Below, piece after piece: positions 32,715 through 41,165 of a stretch of DNA of 64,000 bases (positions are counted from its first letter, which is position 1; each line of letters opens with the position of its first letter). This DNA is from Caballeronia temeraria (GTDB taxonomy: Bacteria; Pseudomonadota; Gammaproteobacteria; Burkholderiales; Burkholderiaceae), in contig NZ_FCOI02000032.1 in assembly GCF_001544795.2 (NCBI RefSeq), positions 1-64,000 of the forward strand, given 5' to 3'. The notes under the pieces are model-generated. The model did not search any database, was not told the DNA's origin, and saw nothing but the letters and a program-made list of their open reading frames with translations. The translations under genes were made by a program, and so were the position numbers.

Positions 32715-33482
32715 ATGACCCACGATTCCTTTATCACCAACGACAAGCTGATGCTGCAGGCACGCGGCATCGAAAAGACTTTCACGCTGCATCAGCAAGG
32801 CGGCGCGCGTATCGCTGCGCTGTCGGGCGTATCGCTCGATGTGGAGCGCGGCGAATGCGTCGTGCTCGCGGGCGCATCGGGCGCGGGCAAGAGCACGTTT
32901 CTGCGCTGCATGTACGGCAACTATCTCGCGACGCGCGGCAGCATCGCGATTCGCGACGACAGCAAGCCATCGCGCCATACGATGCTGACCGAAGCCGCGC
33001 CGCACGACATCATCCGCCTGCGCAACACGACGATGGGCTACGTGAGCCAGTTCCTGCGCGCGATCCCGCGTGTGTCGTCGCTCGATCTCGTCGCGGAGCC
33101 GCTCGTCTCGCGCGGTGTCGATGAAGACGAAGCGCGCGAACGCGCGAGCGCGTTGCTCGAACGCCTGAACGTGCCGCGCCGTTTGTGGACGCTCGCGCCC
33201 GCGACGTTCTCGGGCGGCGAGCAGCAGCGCGTGAATATCGCGCGCGGTCTGATCGCGGCGCATCCGCTGTTGCTGCTCGATGAACCCACCGCGTCGCTCG
33301 ATGCCGGGAACCGCGACGTGGTCGCCGATCTGATCGTCGAGGCGCGCGAGAAGGGCGCGGCGATCGTCGGCATCTTTCACGACGAAGACACGCGCGAGCG
33401 CGTCGCGACGCGCATCGTGCGGCTCGCATCGACCGCCGCCGCCACTCATCAAACCGATTCCGGAGTGTTGCAGACATGCTGA
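32715..33482 (+). CDS. phnL: C-P lyase ABC-type ATPase PhnL
   Basis: PhnL is the second ABC-type ATPase of the C-P lyase system and supports the first step of the pathway. The 255-residue protein has Walker A GASGAGKST, signature FSGGEQQR, Walker B LLLLDEP and the switch FHDEDTRERVATR. Starts 10 bp after phnK and overlaps phnM by 7 bp. Confidence 0.95.
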   Translation: MTHDSFITNDKLMLQARGIEKTFTLHQQGGARIAALSGVSLDVERGECVVLAGASGAGKSTFLRCMYGNYLATRGSIAIRDDSKPSRHTMLTEAAPHDIIRLRNTTMGYVSQFLRAIPRVSSLDLVAEPLVSRGVDEDEARERASALLERLNVPRRLWTLAPATFSGGEQQRVNIARGLIAAHPLLLLDEPTASLDAGNRDVVADLIVEAREKGAAIVGIFHDEDTRERVATRIVRLASTAAATHQTDSGVLQTC

Positions 33483-34609
33483 TCAAGAATGCGCGCATCG
33501 TGACGCGCGACGAGGATTTCGTGGGCACCGTGCGTGTCGAGGACGGACGCATCGAAGAGATCGCGCCGGGCAACACCGCCGCGCGCGAGGCGCTCGACTG
33601 GGACGGCGATTATCTGCTGCCCGGTTTCGTCGAGCTGCATACGGACAACATCGAGAAGCATCTCGCGCCGCGTCCCGGCGTGCTGTGGAATCACGAAGCG
33701 GCGATCATCGTGCATGACGCGCAGGTGGCGTCGGCGGGCATCACGACCGTGTTCGATGCGCTCGGCGTGGGTTCGCGTCCCGAAGACGGCGTGCGCGGCC
33801 GCGAGCTTCAGGTGCAGTGCGCGAAGTCGATCGGCAAGTTCGTCGCGCGCGATCTCTTGCGCGCCGATCACTTCCTGCATCTGCGCTGCGAAGTAGGGAC
33901 GACGGATGTTGTCGAGGTGTTCGATTCGCTGTCGTCCGATCCGCTTTTCAGGCTCGCGTCGGTGATGGATCACACGCCGGGCCAGCGTCAGTGGCAGGAC
34001 CACGAGAAGTGGCGCAAGTATCAGGAGCGTCACGGCAAGTGGAGCGACGAGCACGCGAACAAGATTCTCGCCGAGCTCGCGGATCATCAGGCACGTTACG
34101 CGGCGAAGCATCGCGCGGAAATCGTCGCGCGTTGCAAGAGCTTGAACATCTCACTCGCGAGCCACGACGACACGCTCGTCGAGCACGTGGAGGAAGCGGC
34201 GCGCGACGGCATCGCGCTCGCCGAATTTCCGACGACGCTCGAAGCGGCGCGCGCGGCGCGCGAGCACGGCATCGCGACGATCATGGGGGCGCCGAACGTG
34301 GTGCGCGGCGGCTCGCATTCAGGCAACGTGTCCGCGCTCGAACTGGCGCGCGAAGGGCTGCTCGATATCCTGTCGTCGGACTATGTGCCGTCGAGTCTGC
34401 TGATCGCGGTGTTCGATCTCGTCGCGAAGGCGGGCTGGTCCTTGCCGCGCGCGGTGGCGACCGTATCGTGGGCGCCCGCGCACGCGGCGGGTCTCGCGGA
34501 CCGCGGCGCGATCGCCACGGGTCTGCGCGCGGACTTCGTGCGCGTCGCCTCGGTCGACGGCGTGCAGGTGCCGCGCGAGACGTATCGCGCGGGACGGCGC
34601 GTCGCCTGA
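33476..34609 (+). CDS. phnM: Alpha-D-ribose 1-methylphosphonate 5-triphosphate diphosphatase
   Basis: PhnM removes pyrophosphate from ribose 1-methylphosphonate 5-triphosphate to give the PhnJ substrate. The 377-residue amidohydrolase-fold protein has the metal-site LPGFVELHTDNIEKH, the middle SLASHDDTLVEHVEEA and the C-terminal GAPNVVRGGSHSGN and ILSSDYVPSSLL blocks. It is the last gene of the rightward C-P lyase operon; a 281-bp gap follows. Confidence 0.95.
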   Translation: MLIKNARIVTRDEDFVGTVRVEDGRIEEIAPGNTAAREALDWDGDYLLPGFVELHTDNIEKHLAPRPGVLWNHEAAIIVHDAQVASAGITTVFDALGVGSRPEDGVRGRELQVQCAKSIGKFVARDLLRADHFLHLRCEVGTTDVVEVFDSLSSDPLFRLASVMDHTPGQRQWQDHEKWRKYQERHGKWSDEHANKILAELADHQARYAAKHRAEIVARCKSLNISLASHDDTLVEHVEEAARDGIALAEFPTTLEAARAAREHGIATIMGAPNVVRGGSHSGNVSALELAREGLLDILSSDYVPSSLLIAVFDLVAKAGWSLPRAVATVSWAPAHAAGLADRGAIATGLRADFVRVASVDGVQVPRETYRAGRRVA

Positions 34610-34890
34610 CGCTCCACGCTTCATTCCCGACTCCCGCCCGACAGCCACACGTCAGCGCTTCGTCATACACGGGTAAGCCCGCGTTGACGAAGCGCAAACT
34701 TCTTAAGTACCCTCACTCGCGTGTTCGCTATGTGAATCGGTGTTCGTCTGTCGAACTTTTCTGCCGATTCGCATGTATTTCGACCGAGGTCCGCGGCTCG
34801 CACGACAACAACAAGAACGGCGGCGGGACGCGATTTCAGTTCCGGGATGCGCCTTGCCAGGCGCGCGCCCATCATTGAAAAGGGAATGAA
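34610..34890. promoter_or_regulatory. Gap between phnM and the AAHS transporter gene
   Basis: No gene is supported in these 281 bp. A small inverted repeat GTTCG-TCTGT-CGAAC lies at 34742-34756 and could be an operator for the transporter gene. No convincing terminator for the phn operon was seen. Confidence 0.35.
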
Positions 34891-36255
34891 GTGAGTAGAA
34901 GTCCTGCCGTGAACGTACAGACGTTCATCAACGAGCATCCGTTCTCGCCGTTTCAGTGGCTCATCTTCGGGATGTGCTTCGTCATCGTCCTGCTCGACGG
35001 TTTCGATACCGCCGCGATCGGCTTCATCGCGCCTTCGCTCGTGGCCGAATGGCATATCAGCCGTCCGGCGCTCGCCCCCGTCCTGAGCGCCGCGCTCTTC
35101 GGCCTCGCCGCGGGCGCGCTCTTGTCCGGCCCGCTCTCGGACAAACTCGGCCGCCGCGCGATGCTGCTCTCGTCGGTGCTGATCTTCGGCGTCGCGTGTC
35201 TCGCATCGGCGTTCTCGGCCGACATCACGCAACTGACGACGCTGCGCTTCATTACCGGCCTGGGTCTTGGCGCCGCGATGCCAAACGCCGTCACGATGAT
35301 GAGCGAGTTCTGCCCCGACAACCGCCGCGCCACGCTCATCAATCTGATGTTCTGCGGCTTTCCGCTCGGCGCGGCATTCGGCGGCTTTCTCGCGGCCTGG
35401 ATGATTCCGCAGTTCGGCTGGCGCAGCGTGCTGATGCTCGGCGGCATCGCGCCGCTCGTGCTCTCGGTGCTGCTGATCGCGACGCTGCCGGAATCGGTGC
35501 GCTATATGGTGGCGAAGTCGAAGCCCGTCGAGAAGATTCGCGCGACGCTCGCGCGCCTCTCGTCGGACGCCATGAACGCCAGCTCGTTCTTCATGACCGA
35601 AGTCGCGCCCGCCGCGGCTGGACAAAGCGGCATGAGCGTGGTGCTGTCGCGCTCGTATATCGTCGGCTCGGTGATGCTGTGGCTCACGTATTTCATGGGC
35701 CTCGTGATCTTCTATGCGTCGATCAACTGGATGCCGATCCTGCTCAAGGAATCCGGCCTCACGCCGCAAAAGGCGACGCTCATTTCCGCGCTGTTCCCGC
35801 TCGGCGGCGTCGGCGCGGTGCTGTGCGGCGTGCTGATGGACAAGTTCAACGCGAACCGCATCATCGCGGCGTGCTATGCGCTGACCGCCGTGAGCGTGTA
35901 TCTGATCGGCCAGGCGGCGGGCAACGTCGGCATGCTGGTGCTGGTCGTGTTCCTCGCGGGCGTGCTGATGAACACCGCGCAATCGTCGATGCCCGCGCTC
36001 GCCGCGGCGTTCTATCCGACGCAAGGGCGCGGCACAGGCGTCGCGTGGATGCTGGGCATCGGGCGCTTCGGCGGCATCGCGGGATCGTTTCTCGTCGCCG
36101 AACTGACGCGTCGGCACTTCACCTTCGGCGGCATCTTCGCGACGATCGCGGTGGCGGGCATCGTCTCGGCCGTTGCGCTGCTCATCAAGCAGGCCGCGCA
36201 TCCGCAAACGGCGATGGCAAGCGACCTCAAGGCCACGGAGCCGGTCGGACATTGA
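34891..36255 (+). CDS. AAHS-family MFS transporter (aromatic acid:proton symporter type)
   Basis: This is a 454-residue inner-membrane MFS protein with 12 predicted helices. Its features are those of the AAHS family (BenK/PcaK type): FGMCFVIVLLDGFDTAAIGFIAPSL in helix 1, the conserved acidic residue in it, and GPLSDKLGRRAMLLSSV between helices 2 and 3. It probably imports an aromatic acid. No aromatic catabolic genes are adjacent, so the substrate is open. The start is GTG at 34891; nearby ATGs are out of frame or quickly stopped. A strong terminator follows. Confidence 0.9.
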   Translation: MSRSPAVNVQTFINEHPFSPFQWLIFGMCFVIVLLDGFDTAAIGFIAPSLVAEWHISRPALAPVLSAALFGLAAGALLSGPLSDKLGRRAMLLSSVLIFGVACLASAFSADITQLTTLRFITGLGLGAAMPNAVTMMSEFCPDNRRATLINLMFCGFPLGAAFGGFLAAWMIPQFGWRSVLMLGGIAPLVLSVLLIATLPESVRYMVAKSKPVEKIRATLARLSSDAMNASSFFMTEVAPAAAGQSGMSVVLSRSYIVGSVMLWLTYFMGLVIFYASINWMPILLKESGLTPQKATLISALFPLGGVGAVLCGVLMDKFNANRIIAACYALTAVSVYLIGQAAGNVGMLVLVVFLAGVLMNTAQSSMPALAAAFYPTQGRGTGVAWMLGIGRFGGIAGSFLVAELTRRHFTFGGIFATIAVAGIVSAVALLIKQAAHPQTAMASDLKATEPVGH

Positions 36256-36272
36256 ACGGTTGACGGCTGCAC

Positions 36273-36316
36273 AAAGCGCCCCGCGCGACGCCGGTCGCGC
36301 GGGGCGTTTTGCTTTG
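36273..36316 (+). terminator. Intrinsic terminator after the AAHS transporter
   Basis: Stem AAAGCGCCCCGCGCGAC pairs with GTCGCGCGGGGCG...GCTTT around a GCCG loop, with TTTT in the 3' arm. It begins 18 bp after the stop codon. The 13-bp GC core is perfect. Confidence 0.8.
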
Positions 36317-36490
36317 TGCGCGGCGCGCGTCGCGGCTCAAGATTCCGCATCTATTGCCGTTAAATTGCGAGCAGCTTTCGATTACGAGGCGGCGTCGCAA
36401 GCCGGCGCGCAAACGTAAAAACCGCCCGCGATCGAAGGCCGCAAAGCGAGCGCCCGCCCCGGCGCATCCTTCGGCTCTTCCAACCAGATC

Positions 36491-38029
36491 GTGAATAAAC
36501 TTTCCTTCAAGACCAAGCTCATGAGCACCGTGGGCTTCGTATGGCTCAGTCTGATTCTTCTTTGCGCGGTCAACGCGATCTCCACCAGACATTCGCTGAT
36601 GAAGAACCGTCAGGATGCGCTCGCCGAACAGGTTCAGTCGGCGACGAGCGTCGTCCGGTTCTATGTGAAGCAGGCGCAAAGCGGCGCGCTGTCCGACGAA
36701 GAGGCGAAGAAGCTCGCCATCGCCAGTGTGCGCGCGATTCGCTACGGCACGAGCGGTTATGTCGGCATCCTCGATTCGAAGTTGTTCCAGATCCTGAACC
36801 CCGTGCGCCCCGATACGGAGAACAAGATCAATGATTTCGTCGATAGCACCGGCAAGCATTTCACCGGCGAAATCGTGAAGCACGGCCTCGACGGCTCGCA
36901 TGTCACGACCTATCTCTATCCGAAGCCCGGCGAGACCGAGCCGCTGCCGAAGATCACCTATGGCGACTACGTGCGCGAATGGGACTGGCACGTGTACACG
37001 GGCGCGTATATCGACGATATCGACGCCGCCTTTCATGCGGTCGTGCTCAAGTCGTTGCTGCTCATCGGCGTGATCGGCGCGGCGCTGACCTTCGCGATGA
37101 CGCTCATCATCCGCGGCGTGCTGAAGAGCATCGGCGGCGATCCGCGCGATGCGGCGATCGTCTGCCAGCGCATCGCGGCCGGCGATCTCGCGCAGACCGT
37201 GCACGTGCAGCGCGGCGACGATTCGAGCCTCATGCATTCGATGCACACGATGCAGTCGCGTCTCACGCAGACGATCGCGCAGATCAAGCTCGTCGCGGAC
37301 GGCATCACGGCGGCGTCGCGCGAAATCGCGGACGGCCATCACGATCTGTCGTCGCGCACCGAAGAGCAGGCGGCTTCGCTCGCGGAAACGGCATCGAGCA
37401 TGGAAGAGCTCACGTCGACCGTGCGACTGAACTCCGACAACGCGGGCGAGGCGTGCCAGCTCGCGGCGAGCGCATCGTCGACGGTGGACAGCGGCAGCGG
37501 CGTCGTGCTCGGCGTCGTCGCGACGATGGACAAGATCGCGGGCAGCTCGGAGAAGATCGTCGACATCATCGGCGTGATCGAAGGCATCGCGTTTCAGACC
37601 AACATTCTCGCGCTGAACGCGGCCGTCGAAGCGGCGCGCGCGGGCGAGCATGGCCGTGGTTTCGCGGTGGTCGCATCGGAAGTGCGGGCGCTCGCGCAGC
37701 GCTGCGCGGCGGCGGCGAAAGACGTGAAGACGCTCATCGACGAATCGGTGACGAACGTCACGGCGGGCCAGGATCTCGCGCAGCAATCCGGCGACACGAT
37801 GAAGCAGATTCTCGCGTCGGTCTCGCGCGTGACGGACATCATGAACGAGATCTCGTCGGCTTCGTTGCAGCAGACGCAGGGCATCGAGCAGGTTGGCGTC
37901 GCGATCACGCAGATGGACGCCGTCACGCAGCAGAACGCGGCGCTTGTCGAGCAGGCGACGGCCGCGGCGTCCGCGCTCGCGGTGCAGGCCGAAGAACTGA
38001 AGCGTGCGGTCGCGGTGTTCAGGACCTGA
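36491..38029 (+). CDS. Methyl-accepting chemotaxis protein with periplasmic single-Cache domain
   Basis: The 512-residue receptor has an N-terminal helix (about 10-30), a periplasmic sCache_2-like domain (about 35-185, with RYGTSGYVGILDSKLFQILNP and DYVREWDWHVYTGAYIDDI), a second helix (about 188-212) and a HAMP region. The signalling hairpin contains EGIAFQTNILALNAAVEAARAGEHGRGFAVVASEVRALAQR. No C-terminal NWETF-like pentapeptide is present (it ends in VAVFRT). It steers flagellar motility. The ligand is unknown; Cache domains of this type often bind small carboxylates. The start is GTG. Confidence 0.92.
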   Translation: MNKLSFKTKLMSTVGFVWLSLILLCAVNAISTRHSLMKNRQDALAEQVQSATSVVRFYVKQAQSGALSDEEAKKLAIASVRAIRYGTSGYVGILDSKLFQILNPVRPDTENKINDFVDSTGKHFTGEIVKHGLDGSHVTTYLYPKPGETEPLPKITYGDYVREWDWHVYTGAYIDDIDAAFHAVVLKSLLLIGVIGAALTFAMTLIIRGVLKSIGGDPRDAAIVCQRIAAGDLAQTVHVQRGDDSSLMHSMHTMQSRLTQTIAQIKLVADGITAASREIADGHHDLSSRTEEQAASLAETASSMEELTSTVRLNSDNAGEACQLAASASSTVDSGSGVVLGVVATMDKIAGSSEKIVDIIGVIEGIAFQTNILALNAAVEAARAGEHGRGFAVVASEVRALAQRCAAAAKDVKTLIDESVTNVTAGQDLAQQSGDTMKQILASVSRVTDIMNEISSASLQQTQGIEQVGVAITQMDAVTQQNAALVEQATAAASALAVQAEELKRAVAVFRT

Positions 38030-38097
38030 ACGAAGACAAAAGGCGTTGGCGAATCGTCAGACCGTGGCATAGCGCGTGCTGAACTATCTGGTGCGAA

Positions 38098-38127
38098 CCG
38101 GCCGCTCGCGCACATCGCGGCGGCCGG
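38098..38127. terminator. GC-rich hairpin after the MCP gene
   Basis: CCGGCCGC pairs with GCGGCCGG around a 14-nt loop, about 70 bp after the MCP stop. It has no T run, so terminator function is uncertain. Confidence 0.35.
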
Positions 38128-38185
38128 CAGGCAGAACCCAGCCGCAAGCATCGCATTTCGCTAACAGCCAACAGGAGTCTTCGAT

Positions 38186-38470
38186 ATGAAACGTTTTGCC
38201 CTTTCCGCCGCTGCCGGCGCTTTCGCGCTCGTCTGTGCGTCCGCATTCGCGCAGGACAATCCGCCGAGCTCGAACACGGGCATGCAGGCCGGCGACAACG
38301 CGCAGACCACGGCGCAGCCCGCGCAGCCGAATTCGCATGCGCACAAATCGACGCAGTCGAAGAAGATGCACAAGAGCACGATGAACGCCGGCCCGTCGAC
38401 GCAGCCGGGCGGCACCGCGACGCCGAGCGGTCCGGGCGCGCCGGTCAGCGCGAGCGGCTCCGGCCAGTAA
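38186..38470 (+). CDS. Small exported low-complexity protein
   Basis: The 94-residue protein has a signal peptide (cleavage after SAFA, about 22). The mature part is about 70 residues rich in Gln, Ser, Thr, Pro, Gly and Ala, with a short basic stretch (HKSTQSKKMHKST). It looks disordered and periplasmic. No family is recognised. AGGAG lies 12 bp before the ATG. A strong intrinsic terminator follows, so it is probably a single-gene unit. Confidence 0.75.
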   Translation: MKRFALSAAAGAFALVCASAFAQDNPPSSNTGMQAGDNAQTTAQPAQPNSHAHKSTQSKKMHKSTMNAGPSTQPGGTATPSGPGAPVSASGSGQ

Positions 38471-38488
38471 CGCGCGCTGCAATGACGA

Positions 38489-38517
38489 ACGGGACGCCGC
38501 GCGGCGTCCCGTTTTTT
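38489..38517. terminator. Strong intrinsic terminator between the small exported protein and the VOC gene
   Basis: ACGGGACGCCGC pairs perfectly with GCGGCGTCCCGT and is followed by six T. It ends the rightward small gene. The convergent VOC gene stops at 38516, so the hairpin is shared, though the T run supports the rightward direction only. Confidence 0.85.
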
Positions 38518-38950
38518 ATTTCGCGAAGAGCGACGACATATCGGCAAATGCCTTGATCTCGACGGCATTGCCCGACGGATCGAGGAAGAACATCGTCGCC
38601 TGCTCGCCGACTTCGCCCTTGAAGCGCACATGCGGCTCGATGATGAAGCGCGTGCCCGCCGCGCGCAGCTTGTCCGCGAGCTCTTCCCATTGCGGAATCG
38701 ACAGCACGACGCCGAAGTGACGCACCGGCACGGCGTCGCCATCGACGGCGCTCGTCGTGCGATGCCCGCATTCTTCCGGCGCGAGATGCGCGACGATCTG
38801 ATGTCCGTAGAAATCGAAATCCACCCAGGCGTCCGAGCTGCGGCCTTCCGGGCAGCCGAGCAGTTCGCCATAGAACTCGCGCGCGGCGGCGAGGCTGTGA
38901 ACGGGGAACGCGAGGTGAAACGGCGGCATGGCGTGCTGGGTCGTGCTCAT
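38516..38950 (-). CDS. VOC (glyoxalase/bleomycin-resistance) family protein
   Basis: The 144-residue protein has the vicinal-oxygen-chelate fold pattern. Likely metal ligands are His12 (FHLAFPV), His78 (VRHFGVVLS) and Glu131 (NAVEIKAF), and it includes EFYGELLGCPEG and FFLDPSGNAVEIK. The full set of ligands suggests a metal-dependent enzyme such as a glyoxalase-like or dioxygenase-like protein; the substrate is unknown. It is divergent from a LysR gene whose operator region carries phased repeats. Confidence 0.88.
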   Translation of the reverse strand: MSTTQHAMPPFHLAFPVHSLAAAREFYGELLGCPEGRSSDAWVDFDFYGHQIVAHLAPEECGHRTTSAVDGDAVPVRHFGVVLSIPQWEELADKLRAAGTRFIIEPHVRFKGEVGEQATMFFLDPSGNAVEIKAFADMSSLFAK

Positions 38951-39004
38951 GGCGATTGTCCTTATTACGACGTGTGGGGAACGGAAGCCACAGCCTATTA
39001 ATAA

Positions 39005-39054
39005 ATATTTCTGTTGAAAAACGATATATTTCTGGAGTCAGACCAAATATTTTC
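39005..39054. promoter_or_regulatory. Three 21-bp-phased ATATTT repeats between VOC and LysR genes
   Basis: ATATTTCTG at 39005 and 39026 and ATATTTTCG at 39047 are spaced exactly 21 bp apart, two helical turns, so all face the same side of DNA. The island is AT-rich against a GC-rich background. It overlaps the likely promoter of the LysR gene (start 39066) and lies 55 bp from the VOC start. Confidence 0.55.
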
Positions 39055-39065
39055 GATGAATCGAC

Positions 39066-39992
39066 ATGCTGCGCGAACTCCAGACTTTCATCGCGGTGGC
39101 GCGCCACGGGACTTTCGCGGGCGCGGGCGCGCACATCGGCCTCACGCAATCGGCGGTCAGCGCGCAGATGCAGCGCCTCGAGGCGCATCTCGGCGTCAAG
39201 CTGTTCGACCGCACGGGACGCTCCGCGACGCTCAACAAGACCGGCAAGCGCACGCTCGAACTCGCCGATGAACTGATCGCGCTGTACGCGCGCCTTGCCG
39301 GGCCGGAAGGCGATGACGGGCGCGGCGGCTCGCTGTCGGTGGGCGCGATCGCGTCGGCGCATGCGGCGCTTTTGCCCGACGCGATCGATGCGTTCCGGCG
39401 CATGCTGCCCGCGTGGCGCATCCGGCTCGTGCCGGGCGTCTCGCTCAATCTGCTCGCGAGCGTCGATGCCGGCGAGATGGACATGGCCGTCATGATCCGC
39501 CCGCCGTTCTCGCTGCCGGCGGAGCTGCAATGGCGTCCGCTCGTCGCGGAGCCGTTCGTGCTGCTCGCGCCCGCCGCGAAGAAGGGTGGCGACTGGCGCG
39601 CGCTGATCGGCTCGGAGCCGTTCATCCGCTATGACCGGCGTTCGTTCGGCGGCCGGCAAGTGGACGCGTTTTTGACGAAGCGCCGCATCGCGGTGCGCGA
39701 TTCGATCGAAGTCGACGAGTTGCCGGGCATCGCGCAACTGGTGGCGCGCGGGCTGGGCGTGGCGCTCGTGCCGGTGTCCGATGGCATCGGTGCGTGGCCG
39801 CGCGGCGCGGTCGCGCTCGATCTCGGCGATGACACGTTTCATCGCGAGATCGGCCTTGTCGAGCGTGCGCGGCGCGTGCGTGCGGACGAGCCGGACGCGG
39901 CGGCGCGCCTCGCCGCGTGCATCGTCGAGGCGGCGAAGCGTGGCGGCGCCAGCGCGGCCGCGAAACGCGCGCGGACGCGTAACGCGGCCTAG
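39066..39992 (+). CDS. LysR family transcriptional regulator
   Basis: The 308-residue protein has a LysR HTH (residues 1-60, LRELQTFIAVARHGTFAGAG, then TQSAVSAQMQRLE) and an effector domain. It probably regulates the divergent VOC gene and itself; the phased repeats between them are the likely binding site. The C-terminal end is Ala/Arg-rich and probably disordered. The FUSC gene follows 36 bp downstream and could be co-transcribed. Confidence 0.92.
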   Translation: MLRELQTFIAVARHGTFAGAGAHIGLTQSAVSAQMQRLEAHLGVKLFDRTGRSATLNKTGKRTLELADELIALYARLAGPEGDDGRGGSLSVGAIASAHAALLPDAIDAFRRMLPAWRIRLVPGVSLNLLASVDAGEMDMAVMIRPPFSLPAELQWRPLVAEPFVLLAPAAKKGGDWRALIGSEPFIRYDRRSFGGRQVDAFLTKRRIAVRDSIEVDELPGIAQLVARGLGVALVPVSDGIGAWPRGAVALDLGDDTFHREIGLVERARRVRADEPDAAARLAACIVEAAKRGGASAAAKRARTRNAA

Positions 39993-40028
39993 AATGCGTG
40001 GCAGAGCCGCTTCCTTCGGTGAGTGCCT

Positions 40029-41159
40029 ATGGATGACGAGCAGCACATCGGCGACGCGAAAACGCGTCTCGCGGATTCCACGCTGACGATCGCGCAAGCG
40101 CTCGGGCATCGCGTGCGGGCGGCGAATGCGTGGCTCGATCGCGTGGACCCGGGCACGCATCGGCGCATCAAGGGCTTGCGGCTCGTCACCGCGTACGGGC
40201 TCGCGGCGGCGCTCGGCGCGTTGCAGGACGTGACGCAGAGCGTGCCGTCGGGCGTGTCGGTGGGCGCGCTCGCGGGCGGTTTCGCGCTGTGGGCGAGCGT
40301 GTCGGAAGCGCGCAGCACGCGCTTCGAGTCGAGCCGCGATCTCGTCATTCTGTGCCTCGCGGCGGCGTTCGGCGCGTTCACCTTCACGCTGTTCGCGCCG
40401 ATGCTTCGTGGCTTCGGGCGCGGCGGCGCCGAGCTGATTCTCGTCACGGGCGCGTTCCTCGCGGGCTATCTGAAGCGCTTCGGAATGACCGGCGCGGGCG
40501 TTGGCTCGCAGCTTTATATCGGCCAGCTTCTCGGGTATGGAATGAATCTCAGGCCCGGCGATTCATGGGCGATCCTGCTCGCGTTGCTGATCGGCATGCT
40601 CGCGGCTGTCGTGCCGCGCGTGTTGAGCGGGCCGGCGGAGCATCCGGTCGTGCTGCCTGCGCTGGCGTCCGAGCCGGCTTACGGGCGTCACGCGATCTCG
40701 CCCGCATTCGCGATGGGCCTGCAGGCGGCGTGCGGCGCGCTCGTCGTGGTGGCGTTGAATCGCCTGTTCGGGCTGGCGGAATCGGCGTGGGCGATCACGG
40801 CTTGCGTGTATGTCGTCGCGACGTCGGCGGTCGGGACGGCGGAGCGCGTGCGGCGACGCATTTACGGCACGCTCGTCGGCGTGCCGATCGGCATCGTGTG
40901 TCTGCCGCTCGCCGAGCATTGGCCGCTCGTCGTCTGGACACTGTCCGCGTTCGCGATGATCGCCTATGCGATGGCGCTGCCCGAGCGATATGACATCGCG
41001 TGCGGAGCGTTCGCGTTCGTGCTCATCGTGACGCTTGCCGCGAGCGGCGTGCATTCGGTCGAGCTGCTCACGGCGCGCGCGTGGGAGACCTTGCTGGGCG
41101 GCGCGCTCGGGTTGATCGCGTCACGGATCGTCTTTCCGTTGCGGATGGTGAGGGCGTAA
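40029..41159 (+). CDS. FUSC family inner-membrane protein
   Basis: This 376-residue protein has two similar sets of membrane helices, with a soluble segment between them, as in the FUSC/aromatic-acid-exporter-like family. Visible blocks are AYGLAAALGALQDVTQ and AERVRRRIYGTLVGVPIG, the latter the family signature. Members are linked to export of aromatic acids or toxic compounds, but many are uncharacterised. ATG at 40029 is chosen over a GTG two codons upstream. It converges on the hybrid kinase gene with a 6-bp gap. Confidence 0.85.
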   Translation: MDDEQHIGDAKTRLADSTLTIAQALGHRVRAANAWLDRVDPGTHRRIKGLRLVTAYGLAAALGALQDVTQSVPSGVSVGALAGGFALWASVSEARSTRFESSRDLVILCLAAAFGAFTFTLFAPMLRGFGRGGAELILVTGAFLAGYLKRFGMTGAGVGSQLYIGQLLGYGMNLRPGDSWAILLALLIGMLAAVVPRVLSGPAEHPVVLPALASEPAYGRHAISPAFAMGLQAACGALVVVALNRLFGLAESAWAITACVYVVATSAVGTAERVRRRIYGTLVGVPIGIVCLPLAEHWPLVVWTLSAFAMIAYAMALPERYDIACGAFAFVLIVTLAASGVHSVELLTARAWETLLGGALGLIASRIVFPLRMVRA

Positions 41160-41165
41160 TCGCCC

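Noticed and set aside
34663..37786. Long antisense frames of over 500 residues opposite the AAHS transporter and the MCP
   Set aside because: Arg/Ala/Glu-rich low-information translations opposite well-supported membrane and receptor genes; typical shadow frames.
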